Shown here piece by piece: positions 46,386-57,409 of a stretch of 64,000 nucleotides of DNA; the first letter of the stretch is position 1; each line of letters starts with the position of its first letter. Source of the stretch: Conchocele bisecta (taxonomy: Eukaryota; Mollusca; Bivalvia; Lucinida; Thyasiridae). Under the pieces are notes generated by a model, which had not been told where the DNA came from, made no database searches, and saw only the letters and a list, made by a program, of their open reading frames with translations. The DNA is taken from assembly GCA_029237695.1 (NCBI GenBank), contig CM055266.1:13533805-13597804 (forward strand), written 5' to 3'. A program made the translations under genes and the position numbers.

Positions 46386-46630
46386 TTAACCCTTTCAACC
46401 CTAAGGAACTGGAATGGACTGTGATATGCTAATGTTCCGACCAATCCAATGGTCACAAAATGATTTTCAGTTTCGTCCATTTATGAAAAAGGGGTGTTTT
46501 TGTTCTAAGAAATATGAAAATTACTTGCAAAGTGCAGATCCTGATGAGACGGCTCGTTACGAGCCGGCTCATCTGGATCTGCACAGTTTGCATATACCGC
46601 TATAGCGGCCTTTCGGGTTCAAAGGGTTAA
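46386..46630. mobile_element. piggyBac-like TTAA MITE
   Basis: Bounded by TTAA on both sides with TIRs CCCTTTCAACC and complementary TTCAAAGGG. The core palindrome is GACGGCTCGTTACGAGCCGG. TTAA target and CCCTTT ends are the hallmark of piggyBac-mobilised elements. 245 bp, non-coding. Confidence 0.8.
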
Positions 46631-46834
46631 AAGACTACAATTTGCACCATTTATGTGATGTTCTTGTTTATTATTGACATTCAAATACGTTGGTCGCCCA
46701 TTCCTTGCATGCAAAAGTGAACATTAAGACACCAGAAACAAAATGAACAAACTAATTACAGACATGTTTCATTCCAATAGTCTTATATTTATTTACATAC
46801 ATACACAGCAAAATGTGTCACATATGCCGCAATT

Positions 46835-47135
46835 CATATGAAAATAATTCATACGCTGTTCATATGTAAAACATATGAATTGCATATGAATTGCATATGA
46901 AATTCATATGAAAAGACATTTCATATGCATTTCATATGAATAATTTGCATATAGAAACAATTTATAGATTTAAAAGCATTGTACATGGGTATTCATATGA
47001 AATTCATATGATTTTCATATGCAGTTCATATGATTTGCATATGAAATGCATATGAAGATTTTGCATGTGAATTGTATATCGGCTCACTTTATATCATTTG
47101 CATATGAAAAACATATGAAATTCATACGCCACACA
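46835..47135. repeat. Degenerate CATATGAA repeat cluster
   Basis: At least twenty CATATG hexamers, mostly as TTCATATGAA variants, within 300 bp. The period is irregular (10-14 bp). Each is itself a palindrome and an NdeI-type word. Confidence 0.8.
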
Positions 47136-47587
47136 TTTTGTAGTGTATCATTCATTTAACTTTTAGAAACGATATTAAACAGGACATTAACATTATTAAT
47201 TTATCGCAACGATATATATATATATATATATTTGTTTTTTAAATATATATATATGTATTCGATATTGAAAAAACACGAAGGAATCAAATCTAAACAATTT
47301 TGACAAGATATGGGAGCCATTACTATATTTATATGCACACGAATCGCAGCCAATTGACATCAATTAACGAAACATGTAGATTCCCCACCCCCACCCACAT
47401 CATTCACGATTTATTTCTTGAACTGCGCTGTCCGACATAGCTTACGACCAAGCACGCATACTAAGAAAAACAACAACACCCGTTTTCGTCATTTTCTTTG
47501 TTCATATAAAAGACATCACATTCATACATACAACTCATAATACTTGTACCATGCTGATTATTGCTAATATTGACTAAACCCTTTCAC
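47136..47587. other. Non-coding stretch
   Basis: Contains an AT dinucleotide run at about 47213-47231; otherwise nothing recognised. Confidence 0.5.
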
Positions 47588-47790
47588 ACAGGTCTGGGAT
47601 GGGCTGTGGCTCAGGGACAGAGTACAGGACTTCACTACTGAAGGTTGTGAGTTCAAAACCTATCCTAGGGCATGTAAATAGTTTGATAATATTTCCATCA
47701 AACTGGTCTGTCGAATGAGACGTCAAACTTTAATTCCATCCTTATATGACCTTAGCTGTTGCTGGGACGTTAAAATATACTCCTTCTCAT
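47588..47790 (+). repeat. tRNA-derived SINE
   Basis: The head has GGCTGTGGCTCAGGGACAGA (A-box-like) and GGTTGTGAGTTCAAAACC (B-box-like). The body contains GAATGAGACGTCAAACTTTA and GCTGTTGCTGGGACGTTAAA, a pattern typical of invertebrate SINE bodies. Confidence 0.55.
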
Positions 47791-48628
47791 GTCACACTTG
47801 GCAGTTCGAATGAGACATTTAATGTAATATTTGAATCTAAAAAAATAATAAAATAATTGCGAACAGTAAGGATTCTGATGGGATGATTGATTTGTTTCAT
47901 ATTTATGTATCTATACTGTTCGCTATGACTATTACAACTAGTGTTTGGTGTTGACGGGGTTGAGGTAGGTGATAGCACTTACTGATAGTATAGACAGATA
48001 CCATGATACTGTTATATATTGTGTACATGACAGCCGGCTACAATCCAATGCAAGTACAGTGGAACATCGCTGTACCGCCAGGGTGTCCGGTATAGTGAGT
48101 TTTCCACTGTACGCAATCAATCACCAGCTGTCAGAGCAATTGCATGACACATAAGACTTACATAATTATTTGATTGCAATGTAATGTATTTTCCTTGTTT
48201 AATAATCTCGTTGGACAATCATTTCGCTACATTTTATCTCATTTGATGGACCAAGAGGCTCATTCCGCAGATGTACTGTCTTACAGTTTCCATTTTATTT
48301 GTCAATACGTTTAGCATAAACCCGTTCTGACTTCTGCTCTCCAGTGATGGCGAATACCACCTTCCCGTCCAAAACATAGGAATCGCATCCACATGTGAGA
48401 ACAATAATGCATCTATTCAACTTTCACTATAATATTCACTATGCAAATTACAGGTTAAACTGTCAGTTCCCATTGAAATGACAATATGGTCGATAGCACC
48501 TGAGTGTGCATATTATTTTGCATTTAGATTAACATAGTTCGTGCCAGATACTACATGTAGTTCACACGTATCAAAAAGCACCAACATTGTTTCTCCATTT
48601 TCTTTGTTTCTCAACAAAAGTATATGGT
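47791..48628. other. Non-coding stretch with a pogo-like terminal pair
   Basis: At 48055-48112, TACAGTGGAACATCGCTG and its mirrored TTTTCCACTGTA enclose a CCAGGGTGTCCGG core. It is a short element with TA-flanked pogo/Tc1-like ends. No gene. Confidence 0.5.
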
Positions 48629-48679
48629 GTTACCACTCATTTGAACCGTCTCCGCGAGACGGTTCAAATGAGTGGTAAC
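48629..48679. repeat. Hairpin with 24-bp perfect arms
   Basis: GTTACCACTCATTTGAACCG(TCTC) and its exact complement face each other across CGC. Complementarity continues less perfectly outward for about 20 bp. The right arm and following 40 bp resemble 31133-31190 in the ISL2EU-type transposon intron (GAGACGGTTCAGATGAGTGG). Confidence 0.85.
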
Positions 48680-49224
48680 AACATATATTTTCATTGAGAA
48701 ATGAAGAAAATAAGAAAAAAAGGAAAACAGTTTTTAAAGTTAGATACCTGTGAATGGGTATTAGCCATGAAATGGGTGCATCTAATCATAACACGATAAG
48801 CGGGGTCAATCACATTGCACAGATTAACCTTGTTGAACAGATTGACATTATACAGCCGGAGTTGTCTGAAGTTGACGCGAGAGGTAAGTTTTATTTTTAT
48901 ACGTGTACGACTCTAACATCATCTGAAAAAGAAAAACTGCCAATCTGAAACATTGACAACACAATACATCGTTTTGAGCCAGAAAGTTTGGATCAATATA
49001 GACAAGATGACCAAAAGAGCGGCTGCTATGATCTTGCCAAGATGTTTCTGAACATATATTGGCAATATCAACTCGCAATCAAGCACTTTGATTAGCTGTG
49101 TCTGAGCTCTAGCACAGCTCAGGCTAACTAAATCAAGCTGCTTGCTTTCCAGTACAATATTCAAGTATTTTGTAATAAAAACATTTGCAAATATTGGCCA
49201 GATTAGCGCAGGCGATTGTGTATC
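48680..49224. other. Stretch with one possible exon
   Basis: An ATG at 48754 opens 43 codons that end in a GTAAGT donor (GCGAGAG|GTAAGT at about 48884). No matching acceptor or homology is recognised, so it is not called as a gene. Confidence 0.3.
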
Positions 49225-49530
49225 TGTAGCCGATTTCATCAAAATTGCAAAGTATACTTATCTAGCAAAGTATAGTTTGAGGAAGTAATCATTGATTTTT
49301 CCGAAATGCATTATTTCATACGGAACTAATGATTGCATATATTTGATGATTAAAACTATGCAGACTTAGTATACTGAATTTATTACATTATCATAGCCAA
49401 AATGGCTGTGATAATGTAATAAATTCAGTATAATAAAAATTAATAAATTTATCCTAAAATTGAAACTTTCTCCCTCAAAGTATACTTTGCTAGATAAGTA
49501 TACTTTGCAATGTTGGTGAAATAGGCTACA
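49225..49530. mobile_element. GCAAAGTATACTT-family foldback MITE, full length
   Basis: 306 bp. The ends are TGTAGCCGATTTCATCAAAA and complementary TTGGTGAAATAGGCTACA, with inner TIRs GCAAAGTATACTTATCTAGC and complement. The central palindrome matches copies 1 and 2. This copy shows that the right TIR of the other two is deleted. Confidence 0.8.
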
Positions 49531-49570
49531 GGAGTGATATCGATACCCAAACGAGACTATTTGACACACA

Positions 49571-49820
49571 GTTTATACTGTTTGCCAAATGGCATCATTT
49601 CAGTACTAGTATCTTGTTTTATATTATGCAACGTGGTAAATCACGTGATCAAAACAGGTTTTATACTGTTTGCCAAATGGCTTCATTTAGTACCTTGTTT
49701 TCTATTATGCAACGTGGTAAATCACGTAATCAAAACATGTTGTATACTGTTTGCCAAATTGCTTTGTTTAGCATCTTGTTTTCTAGTATGCAACGTGGTA
49801 ATTCACGTGATCAAAACATG
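49571..49820. repeat. ~84-bp tandem repeat, three copies
   Basis: Units contain TATACTGTTTGCCAAATGGC and TATGCAACGTGGTAAATCAC. They start at about 49571, 49659 and 49741. Confidence 0.85.
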
Positions 49821-49897
49821 GCGGCCACATATTTTCCGAGTTCTATCAACAATAAGGGGTAATTAAATCGTTATATTTACGGAATGCATGATGCAAT

Positions 49898-50017
49898 ACA
49901 ATGTAACCTCTCTAAACCGGACACCAAGAAAACACATGTGATCTTATTTTTGACGAGTTTCCTGGTCATTTATCTCAGGACCTACCAGGGTGTCCGGTTT
50001 AGAGCGGTTTCACTGTA
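49898..50017. mobile_element. pogo/Tc1-like MITE remnant
   Basis: AATGTAACCTCTCTAAACCG at the left mirrors CGGTTTAGAGCGGTTTCACT at the right, with a GGACACC/GGTGTCC inner step. Similar termini occur at 54162-54235. Confidence 0.65.
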
Positions 50018-50045
50018 ATGAGTATGCTGAAAATATACGTGTGTG

Positions 50046-50292
50046 CTAACCCTTTGAACCCGAAAGCCCGCTATAGCGGTTTATGCAAACAGTGCTGATT
50101 CAGATGAGCCGGCTCGTAACGAGCCGTCTCATCAGGATCTGCACTTTTTGCAAGTAATTTTCATATTTCTTAGAACAAAAACACCCCCTTTTCATAAATG
50201 GACGAATCTGAAAACCATTTTGTGACCATTGGATTGGTCGGAACATTAGCATATCACAGTCCGTTCCAGTTCCTTAGGGTTGAAAGGGTTAA
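50046..50292. mobile_element. piggyBac-like TTAA MITE, reverse orientation
   Basis: The left end CTAACCCTTTGAACCCGAAA has lost one base of TTAA; the right end is GGGTTGAAAGGGTTAA. The core is GAGCCGGCTCGTAACGAGCC. Close to 46386-46630 in inverted orientation. Confidence 0.8.
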
Positions 50293-51674
50293 AGGCACTG
50301 GATCTTAGATATACGTAGGACATTAGATGATTAATTTAATTGTAGATTTATATTATTATCATTTCAGGACTAAAAGTGTTATGTGTCACAAATTATGTAG
50401 ACTTTGATAGGATAAAATGGTGCGTTTGGTTGTTATAGTTGAATATCTGAGCCCTGAGTCTCAGATGTGGATGAAATATGAGCAAACCAGTTGTAAAAGT
50501 ACATTTCACGGTAGGGTTGTTTTCTGAACATACATCACCATGTGATAACCTGAAAAAAAGATAGTAAACATAAAAAAATGCTTTATTATTGAACAATGCC
50601 TACGTTTTAAACGCTAGTGTAGCTAAACAATTAAACATTCATATTTCCCGCGGATGGCTGGCGATTGTAGTCACATGACAAGTAGTTTTGCATGTACACG
50701 ATGTCATCGACTGCCTCACCGATAACATTCAATCCGTTGACATTTAGTTCACTACACATCTTTTAATGTTACTGGGCTATGTTTCGTAATTCAGAATATT
50801 AACCTGTTCGTCCCATGTGCTATTACCGAACCATCGTTTTTTAATTCCATTTATTTAAGACAGTATCATGACTTTTAAAAAAAGGTGTAATTTTCAAGAT
50901 CGTTTCTTTAATTTGCATGATCTTTTCTTGAATTGTCAACACGATTTCTTGAATTTTGAAGATCATTTGTTGAATTTTCAACATATTGGCTTGTTAATAT
51001 ACTGAATTGCAAGATCTTTCAAGGAAGAAAAGTCTTTTCTTGAATTTATCAAGATAATATCGTGAATTTCATTATAATTTCTTGAATTTTTATGGTTTTT
51101 TTTAATGTTTATTAAGATATTTTCATGTATTTTCAACCTCTTTTCTGGGATGTTAATGACGTTTTCTTGAATTTTCAACATCTGTCCGTGACTGCTCAAC
51201 AAAAAAAAACAAACCCAAAGATTTTAACAATTCAAGAAAACATCTTGTTAATTCAAAATAGGTATTGTAAATTCAAGAAAACTTCTTGAGAATTTAGGAC
51301 ATATTGTTGAAATTAGTATATTGACAAGTCAAGAAAAAATCATGAAAAAAGATATTACTTATAAATTAAAAAAAAAGATCCACAAAAAAAAAAGATCCAC
51401 AAGAGCTTGCAACGTCAAGAAAATGTCTTGAAATTTCATGATACTTTAACATGCGGATTCTTTTCTAATTTCAGAAATAGTCCAGTTTTCTTTTTTTCGA
51501 CTATTTCTGCAGCTCTTCAAACTCCTTTCCCAAATGTTTTTTTAATAAAATCAATAGTTGATCAAATTTCACTAAATAAAAAAGGTTATTTTCGTATTCT
51601 TATAAAAGGTAATATGTTGTGCTGTCTTATGTAGATACTTCACTGGCGGTGTGCTAACATAGCAGAAAGACAGT
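50293..51674. repeat. Region with degenerate TTCTTGAATTTTCAA repeats
   Basis: From about 50880 to 51440, variants of TTCTTGAATTTTCAAGAT recur every 25-45 bp. The second half (after about 51225) carries the complement (AATTCAAGAAAACATCTTG). No gene is supported. Confidence 0.6.
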
Positions 51675-54600
51675 ATGTCGACAGAGACGGGCCAAAAGTT
51701 CAGCCCGGAGACAATACAGCAGGTAAGTTGGTTTTCTATAATAAAATAAAATGTACGCACTTGTGGCTGAGTGGCTGGAGAAATATGGGAGATTTATGGC
51801 CAGTGTAATTCCTGATCACCTTGCACACTCCTGATCGAAAGTGCTTGCCTGATCGTCTAGCACAATGCTGCTACCTGATATGCATATCCATATATAATGT
51901 TTGTTAAAATCATGATGCGTGTTTCATTGATGGAATGGCAAACAGTGCAGATCGTGATCGGACAGTGCGGATGTACAGATTGATCTGGATCTACACTGAT
52001 CGTAAAACTCATAATTATGCGTCTTTTTCCGTGTTTATATTCTATAAATCGCCCATCCTGAATATGAAGGTCGATCAAGTTGTTTTAAAATATGGCATGT
52101 CAAACGTTGCTATATTACATATCTATTTTATTATTATTGTATGTTTGTTATTGTTATTCAATGTTCCGTTATTGTTATTCAATGTTTCGTTATTGTTATT
52201 CAATGTTGCCTTATTGTTATTCTATACTTCGTTATTTTAATTGTATGTTCGATATTCTTATTCAATGTTTCGTTATTGTTATTCAATGTTTCATTATTGT
52301 TATTCAATGTTGCGTTATTGTTATTCTATACTTCGTTATTGTCATTGTATATTCGATATTCTTATTCAATGTTTCGTTGTTGTTATTCAATGTTTAGTTA
52401 TTGTTATTCAATGTTGCGTTATTGTTATTCTATGCTTCGTTATTGTCATTGTATGTTCGATATTCTTATCCAATGTTTCGTTATTGTTATTCAATATCTC
52501 GTTATTGTTATTCAATGTTTCGTTATTGTTATTCAATGTTGCGTTATTGTTATTCTATGCTTCGTTATTGTCATTGTATGTTCGATATTCTTATTCAATG
52601 TTTGCTTATTGTTATTCAATGTTGCGTTATTGTTATTCTATGCTTCGTTATTGTCATTGTATGTTCGATATTCTTATTCAATGTTTGCTTATTGTTATTC
52701 AATGTTTCGTTATTGTTATTCAATGTTGCGTTATTGTTATTCTATGCTTCGTTATTGTCATTGTATGTTCGATATTCTTATCCAATGTTTCGTTATTGTT
52801 ATTCAATATCTCGTTATTGTTATTCAATGTTTCGTTATTGTTATTCAATGTTGCGTTTATTGTTATTCTATGCTTCGTTATTGTCATGTATGTTCGATAT
52901 TCTTATTCAATGTTTGCTTATTGTTATTCAATGTTGCGTTATTGTTATTCTTGCTTCTTTATTGTCATTGTATGTTCGATATTCTTATTCAATGTTTTGC
53001 TTATTGTTATTCAATGTTTCGTTATTGTTATTCTATGTTGCGTTATTGTTATTCTATGCTTCGTTATTGTCTTATGTTCGATATTCTTATCCAATGTTTC
53101 GTTATTGTTATTCAATACTCGTTATTGTTATTCAATGTTTCGTTATTGTTATTCAATGTTGCGTTATTGTTATTCTATGCTTCGTTATTGTCATTGTATG
53201 TTCGATATTCTTATTCAATGTTAGCTTATTGTTATTCAATGTTGCGTTATTGTTATTCTATGCTTCGTTATTGTCATTGTATGTTCGATATTCTTATTCA
53301 ATGTTTGCTTATTGTTATTCAATGTTTCGTTATTGTTATTCTATGTTGCGTTATTGTTATTCTATGCTTCGTTATTGTCATTGTATGTTCGATATTCTTA
53401 TCCAATGTTTCGTTATTGTTATTCAATATCTCGTTATTGTTATTCAATGTTTCGTTATTGTTATTCAATGTTGCGTTATTGTTATTCTATGCTTCGTTAT
53501 TGTCATTGTATGTTCGATATTCTTATTCAATGTTTGCTTATTGTTATTCTATGTTGCGTTATTGTTATTCTATGCTTCGTCATTGTCATTGTATGTTCGA
53601 TATTCTTATTCAATGTTTGCTTATTGTTATTCAATGTTTCGTTATTGTTATTCAATGTTGCGTTATTGTTATTCTATGCTTCGTTATTGTCATTGTATGT
53701 TCGATATTCTTATTCAATGTTTGCTTATTGTTATTCAATGTTTCATTTTTGTTATTCATTGTTGCGTTATTGTTATTCTATTCTTCGTTATTGTCATTGT
53801 ATGTTCGATATTCTTATTCAATGTTTTGTTAGCGTTATTCAATGTTTCGTTATTGTTATTCAATGTTTCGTTATTGTTATTCAATGTTGCGTTATTGTTA
53901 TTCTATGCTTCGTTATTGTCATTATATGTTCGATATTCTTATTCAATGTTTCGTTATTGTTATTCAATGTTCAATGCCTTCGCCGACTGTGCGTACATCT
54001 TTGGTGCAATGTAGTGGTTCCGGAACATGTTTGTACTTACCAAAACTGTCGTAAACTAAGAGAAAGTGTGACATGTAATATAGCAACGTTTAACCATATT
54101 AAAACATGTTTTTAAGATTGAAAAATAAATCCATTAATTTATAAGTACATTGACACTTGGTGCAGTGAAACCTCTCTAAACCAGACACACTGGGAGGTCC
54201 CCAGGGTGTCCGGTTCAGAGATGTTCCACTGTAAATCAGGCACAATGACCATTATGATGAATAACTTGGCGTTGCTTTGCAATCATGAGCACTACCATTA
54301 AAAATATCTCAGATAAAAGGCCAAGATACCCATCAGAAATAAGATCTCATATGTTGTCTTGGTGTTCGGTTTAGAGATGTTCCACCGTATGAGTGATAAG
54401 CTTCGTGGTCATCGTTTTCATTTTATCAGGTAACCTACCCTGCATTGACCGAATACGTACTGACTGATAACATATTGTTGTATCAGGAATTGCCCTGATA
54501 TAAACATCCGGGTTACAACGAAGTGAAAACTGACGTTCCATTGGTCGGATGACGTCACGTGACGTTACCGAATGACGTCAGTGTAATGACGCAACGTAAG

Positions 54601-55732
54601 CAAGTCTGCGTTCTGTCCATAGAATACGACGTCATCTAATGTCATTTTCGAACAAAAAACGTTACCTGATAAATAGAATACCAGCTAGTGTATTTTGATA
54701 TCAAGTATATCAGGCTCGGCTCGGAAACGGTAGGAATTCCTCGGCAAGCCGAGGAATTCCTACGCGTTTCCTAGCCTTGCCTGATAAACTTGATATCAAA
54801 AGACACTAGCCTGGTATTCTCTATACATCGCCCACTCATGCAGCATTTCTGTTCAATGTCAAGAACGCATAAATTACAGTTTCTTCGTTTTGCGCTAACG
54901 TTTACATTGGTCAGTCCTGACTGCAGCTGGTGGTATCAATGGTGGTATCCAGCTCATCTGTTTTTCAAATTTCACATTAGGTTTTCATATCTCAATCATA
55001 TCACTCTGTATTATGATTGTTTCTGAACATTATCGGCCAAATATCTCATGATAATATATATTGCAGGCATTTGAAGTCGCCAAAGCAAGCGTAGCTATTG
55101 ATGGTGGTGAACTACAAATGGTGACAGAGAAAGACTACGAGAACATTGCTAACTTCTTCGGGGAACATTTTTTCCCTGACGAACCCATTAGCAAATCTGT
55201 GGGCATACATAATCACCCCGATATAGCAACCGTGATGACAGCAGTCATGAAGCAAGGTTTGTCGATCATGGTGGTATCCAAGGATAGCGGCGAAATCATG
55301 GGCTGTCGCGGTATAACAGTAGAACATAAAGGCATAGAGATGGACATGTCAACCCTTACCTACAAGGAATTCATTATGATGGCCAATTTCATGAACGGTG
55401 TCGACAAACAAGCCGACCTTTTTAATCGCCTTGGGGTTGGCGAAATCTTCTATTTCTACGGTCTTGGTACCAACAGGAAATTCCGACAACGCGGAATCGC
55501 TACGAAACTAATGGCAGCTGGGCTGGTTTTCCTCAAAGAGCTGAAGTCAGATATAAGTTGGATGAAGGGAGAAGGGACGTCCAACTTCTCGAAGCGAATA
55601 TACGAGCACAATGACTTTGATGTGATGTTCGAGTCTACCTACGTGGATTATGTTTTGGACGGGAAGGTAGTATTCGCCAAGACAGGAGATCACAAGTCAG
55701 AAAAGGTTTATGCCAGGCGTGTTGAAAAATAA
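51675..55732 (+). CDS. GNAT acetyltransferase, arylalkylamine N-acetyltransferase-like, two exons
   Basis: This is a cytosolic acetyl-CoA-dependent N-acetyltransferase, probably acting on amines. Exon 1, 51675-51722, encodes MSTETGQKFSPETIQQ and ends at GTAAGT. Exon 2, 55067-55732, follows a TATATTGCAG acceptor and encodes 221 residues, giving 237 in all, in phase 0. The frame has no ATG at the exon 2 border, which supports splicing. Exon 2 has the GNAT fold order, with EKDYENIANFFGEHFF early, a central hydrophobic strand, and the acetyl-CoA loop GTNRKFRQRGIATKLM (the R/Q-xxGxA motif, about residue 151-166). The C-terminal part has GEGTSNFSKRIYEHNDFDVM. The length and layout fit invertebrate AANAT-like enzymes. 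No stops or frameshifts. The 3344-bp intron contains a large minisatellite. Confidence 0.85.
51765..52016. mobile_element. TGTGACTGGAGAAAT-family MITE in the GNAT intron
   Basis: The left end CTGAGTGGCTGGAGAAATAT and the interior (GCAAACAGTGCAGATC, TCTACACTGATCGTAAAAC) match the family. The right end is weak. It lies just inside the GNAT intron. Confidence 0.55.
52134..53975. repeat. 21-bp minisatellite with higher-order structure
   Basis: About 1.84 kb of the unit GTTATTGTTATTCAATGTTTC and close variants (TTCAATGTTGC, TTCTATGCTTC, TGTCATTGTATG). A divergent segment, TGTTCGATATTCTTAT, recurs every 84-126 bp and marks a higher-order repeat. Because 21 is a multiple of 3, several frames stay open for hundreds of codons; these are not genes. 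It lies wholly inside the GNAT intron. Confidence 0.95.
54162..54390. mobile_element. pogo/Tc1-like MITE remnants
   Basis: CAGTGAAACCTCTCTAAACC with mirrored GGTTCAGAGATGTTCCACTG at 54162-54235. A further right-end copy, CGGTTTAGAGATGTTCCACC, is at about 54367-54388. Confidence 0.6.
54664..54830. repeat. ~165-bp imperfect palindrome
   Basis: Left GAATACCAGCTAGTGTATTT mirrors right ACACTAGCCTGGTATTCT; the centre is CGGTAGGAATTCCTCGGC and complement. Outside it, TTTATCAGGTAAC (54424) and GTTACCTGATAAAT (54661) also face each other. It may be one composite foldback element from 54424 to 54830, inside the GNAT intron. Confidence 0.75.
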
Positions 55733-55838
55733 CATTGGTGTATCTCAATTGCAAACTAGGCAAATGTAACTAATAATCAGTAAATTTTGAATCCATGTAT
55801 ACCTTAGGCGCTACATAAAAGGGATTCTAGACGTAGAA

Positions 55839-56093
55839 TTTTTTTTATTAATTCGTTCCCACGAAATAACAATTCGTTCACACGAAATAACAATTCGTTC
55901 CCACGAAATAACAATTCGTTCCCACGGGAACGAATTTTTATATCCTGGGAACGAATTGTTAATTCGAGGGAACGAATTATTAAATTGAGGGAACGAATTA
56001 TCATTTCGAGGGAACGAATTGTTAAATTGAAGGAACGAATTGTTATTTCGTGGGAACAAATTAATAAAAAATACATGTCCCCTGCGGGGCTCC
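55839..56093. repeat. Palindromic AATTCGTTCCC minisatellite element, copy 2
   Basis: The left border TTTTTATTAATTCGTTCCC and the right border GGAACAAATTAATAAAAAAT lead to GTCCCCTGCGGGGCTCC at the end. The arms are AATTCGTTCCCACGAAATAA units and their complements. It is 100 bp downstream of the GNAT stop codon. Confidence 0.85.
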
Positions 56094-56267
56094 GTACATT
56101 TCAACAACACACGACATATTATGAGGATGTATCGGTGTATAAACGTTTAAAAGTCCAACAATACTGGTTGGAGGTCGTACATCCTTAGAACGCTTACAAA
56201 CGCCAGTCATTTGTGTATGAGCATACATGTGGATGTGTGGATGTAAAACCAATGATTGTCACCCATA

Positions 56268-56490
56268 TGAGACACGCCATGTCATTTTGTACCTTATGAC
56301 ATCTGCGTCATTTGATGCAATACGTTTACAAAATTTACAACATTTCCTGTAAATGGCGCATTATATTCCGCATGTACGCTGAAGTTTTTGTCAACTTATG
56401 ACTTTATTTATGAAAAATATTGTAAAGTGTGTAAACGTATTTAATGAAATTACGCAGATGTCCGACGGTACAAAATCACAATTACCGCAT
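56268..56490. mobile_element. Foldback MITE related to 28684-28895
   Basis: CGCCATGTCATTTTGTACCT at the left mirrors ACGGTACAAAATCACAATTA at the right. TTTACAAAATTTACAACAT and AATGGCGCATTATATTCCGC resemble the 31.3-kb member. Confidence 0.55.
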
Positions 56491-56550
56491 TACCGAATAT
56501 CATTTGTTTAGTACATACCTTCTCATTCCCTGAAACACATAGCCAATGTG

Positions 56551-56900
56551 CATGATCACGTGGTTACAACAACAACAACATCACCCACTCCAAAGTAAGT
56601 ATTATTTGATATTTTCCTTAATATGCAACGGATTTTTATGAAATATGGCGCAGCAAACGCGTCTTCATGAGCTGGTGGTCAATGGAGTTTGGCACAGACT
56701 TATGTCGTTTTTGCGAAGAATCGATTGTTCGCAAAAACGACAGAAGTTTTGGCGAACATACAGAGACCACCAAATGCAGCTTAACAAGACGCGTTTGATG
56801 CGCCATATTTCGTAAAAATCCGTTACGTAATAAGGACACTATAAAATAATACGTACTTTGAATCGGTACTTGTTGTTCTTGTTAGTACCACGTGATCATA
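56551..56900. mobile_element. ~350-bp foldback element
   Basis: A long palindrome with outer arms ATGATCACGTGGT at both ends and inner arms GGATTTTTATGAAATATGGC and GCCATATTTCGTAAAAATCC. The centre TCGTTTTTGCGAAGAATCGA folds on itself. Almost the whole element is self-complementary. Confidence 0.75.
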
Positions 56901-56936
56901 CACCTTGAATACAATATAATTAAAAGTCATATGTGG

Positions 56937-57409
56937 CTGTGGCTGGAGAAATGGAGCTTGTGGATATTCAAACCTTTGATCTTCTAACGCACTCTTGAAG
57001 TCGGATGAGGATCAACACTATACGTTAGAATCATTAACCCTTTCACCCCTTAGTAACTGGAATGGATTTTGATATGTTAATTTTGCAACCATTCCAACCA
57101 TCACAAAATGGTTTTCAGACTAGTCCATTTATGAAAATTAGGTATTTTATGTTCTCAAAAATATGAAATTTACGGTAAAAAAAGTGCATATCCTGATGAG
57201 ACGGCTCGTCACGAGCCGGCTCATCTGGATCTAAACTTTTTGCCAATACCACTATACAGGCATGTGGTGTTGAAAGGATTAATTGTGTTTCAGTAACTGA
57301 ATGGCGAACTATGCAGGTCCTGATCAGACTGCACAGAAGCGTGGGCTGATCTGGTTCTACACTGGTTATAACCCATAAGCCCCATTTTTCCAGTCACAGC
57401 CACAACTGT
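56937..57409. mobile_element. TGTGACTGGAGAAAT-family MITE split by a piggyBac-like MITE
   Basis: The left end TGTGGCTGTGGCTGGAGAAA and right end TTTTTCCAGTCACAGCCACA are 470 bp apart because 57034-57282 is inserted between them. Removing the insert gives the usual ~225-bp size. Confidence 0.75.
57034..57282. mobile_element. piggyBac-like TTAA MITE, nested
   Basis: TTAACCCTTTCACCCCTTAG at the left, TGTTGAAAGGATTAA at the right, both with TTAA. The core GACGGCTCGTCACGAGCCGG is conserved. It lies inside the 56937-57409 MITE, so it inserted later. Confidence 0.85.

Noticed and set aside
52134..53975. Resemblance to a CRISPR-like array
   Set aside because: Units are contiguous 21-mers without unique spacers, in a eukaryotic intron.
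52134..54115. Open frames of 267-563 codons rich in LLLFNVS or YCYSM
   Set aside because: They are direct translations of the 21-bp minisatellite in three frames; no start context, splice sites or domain.
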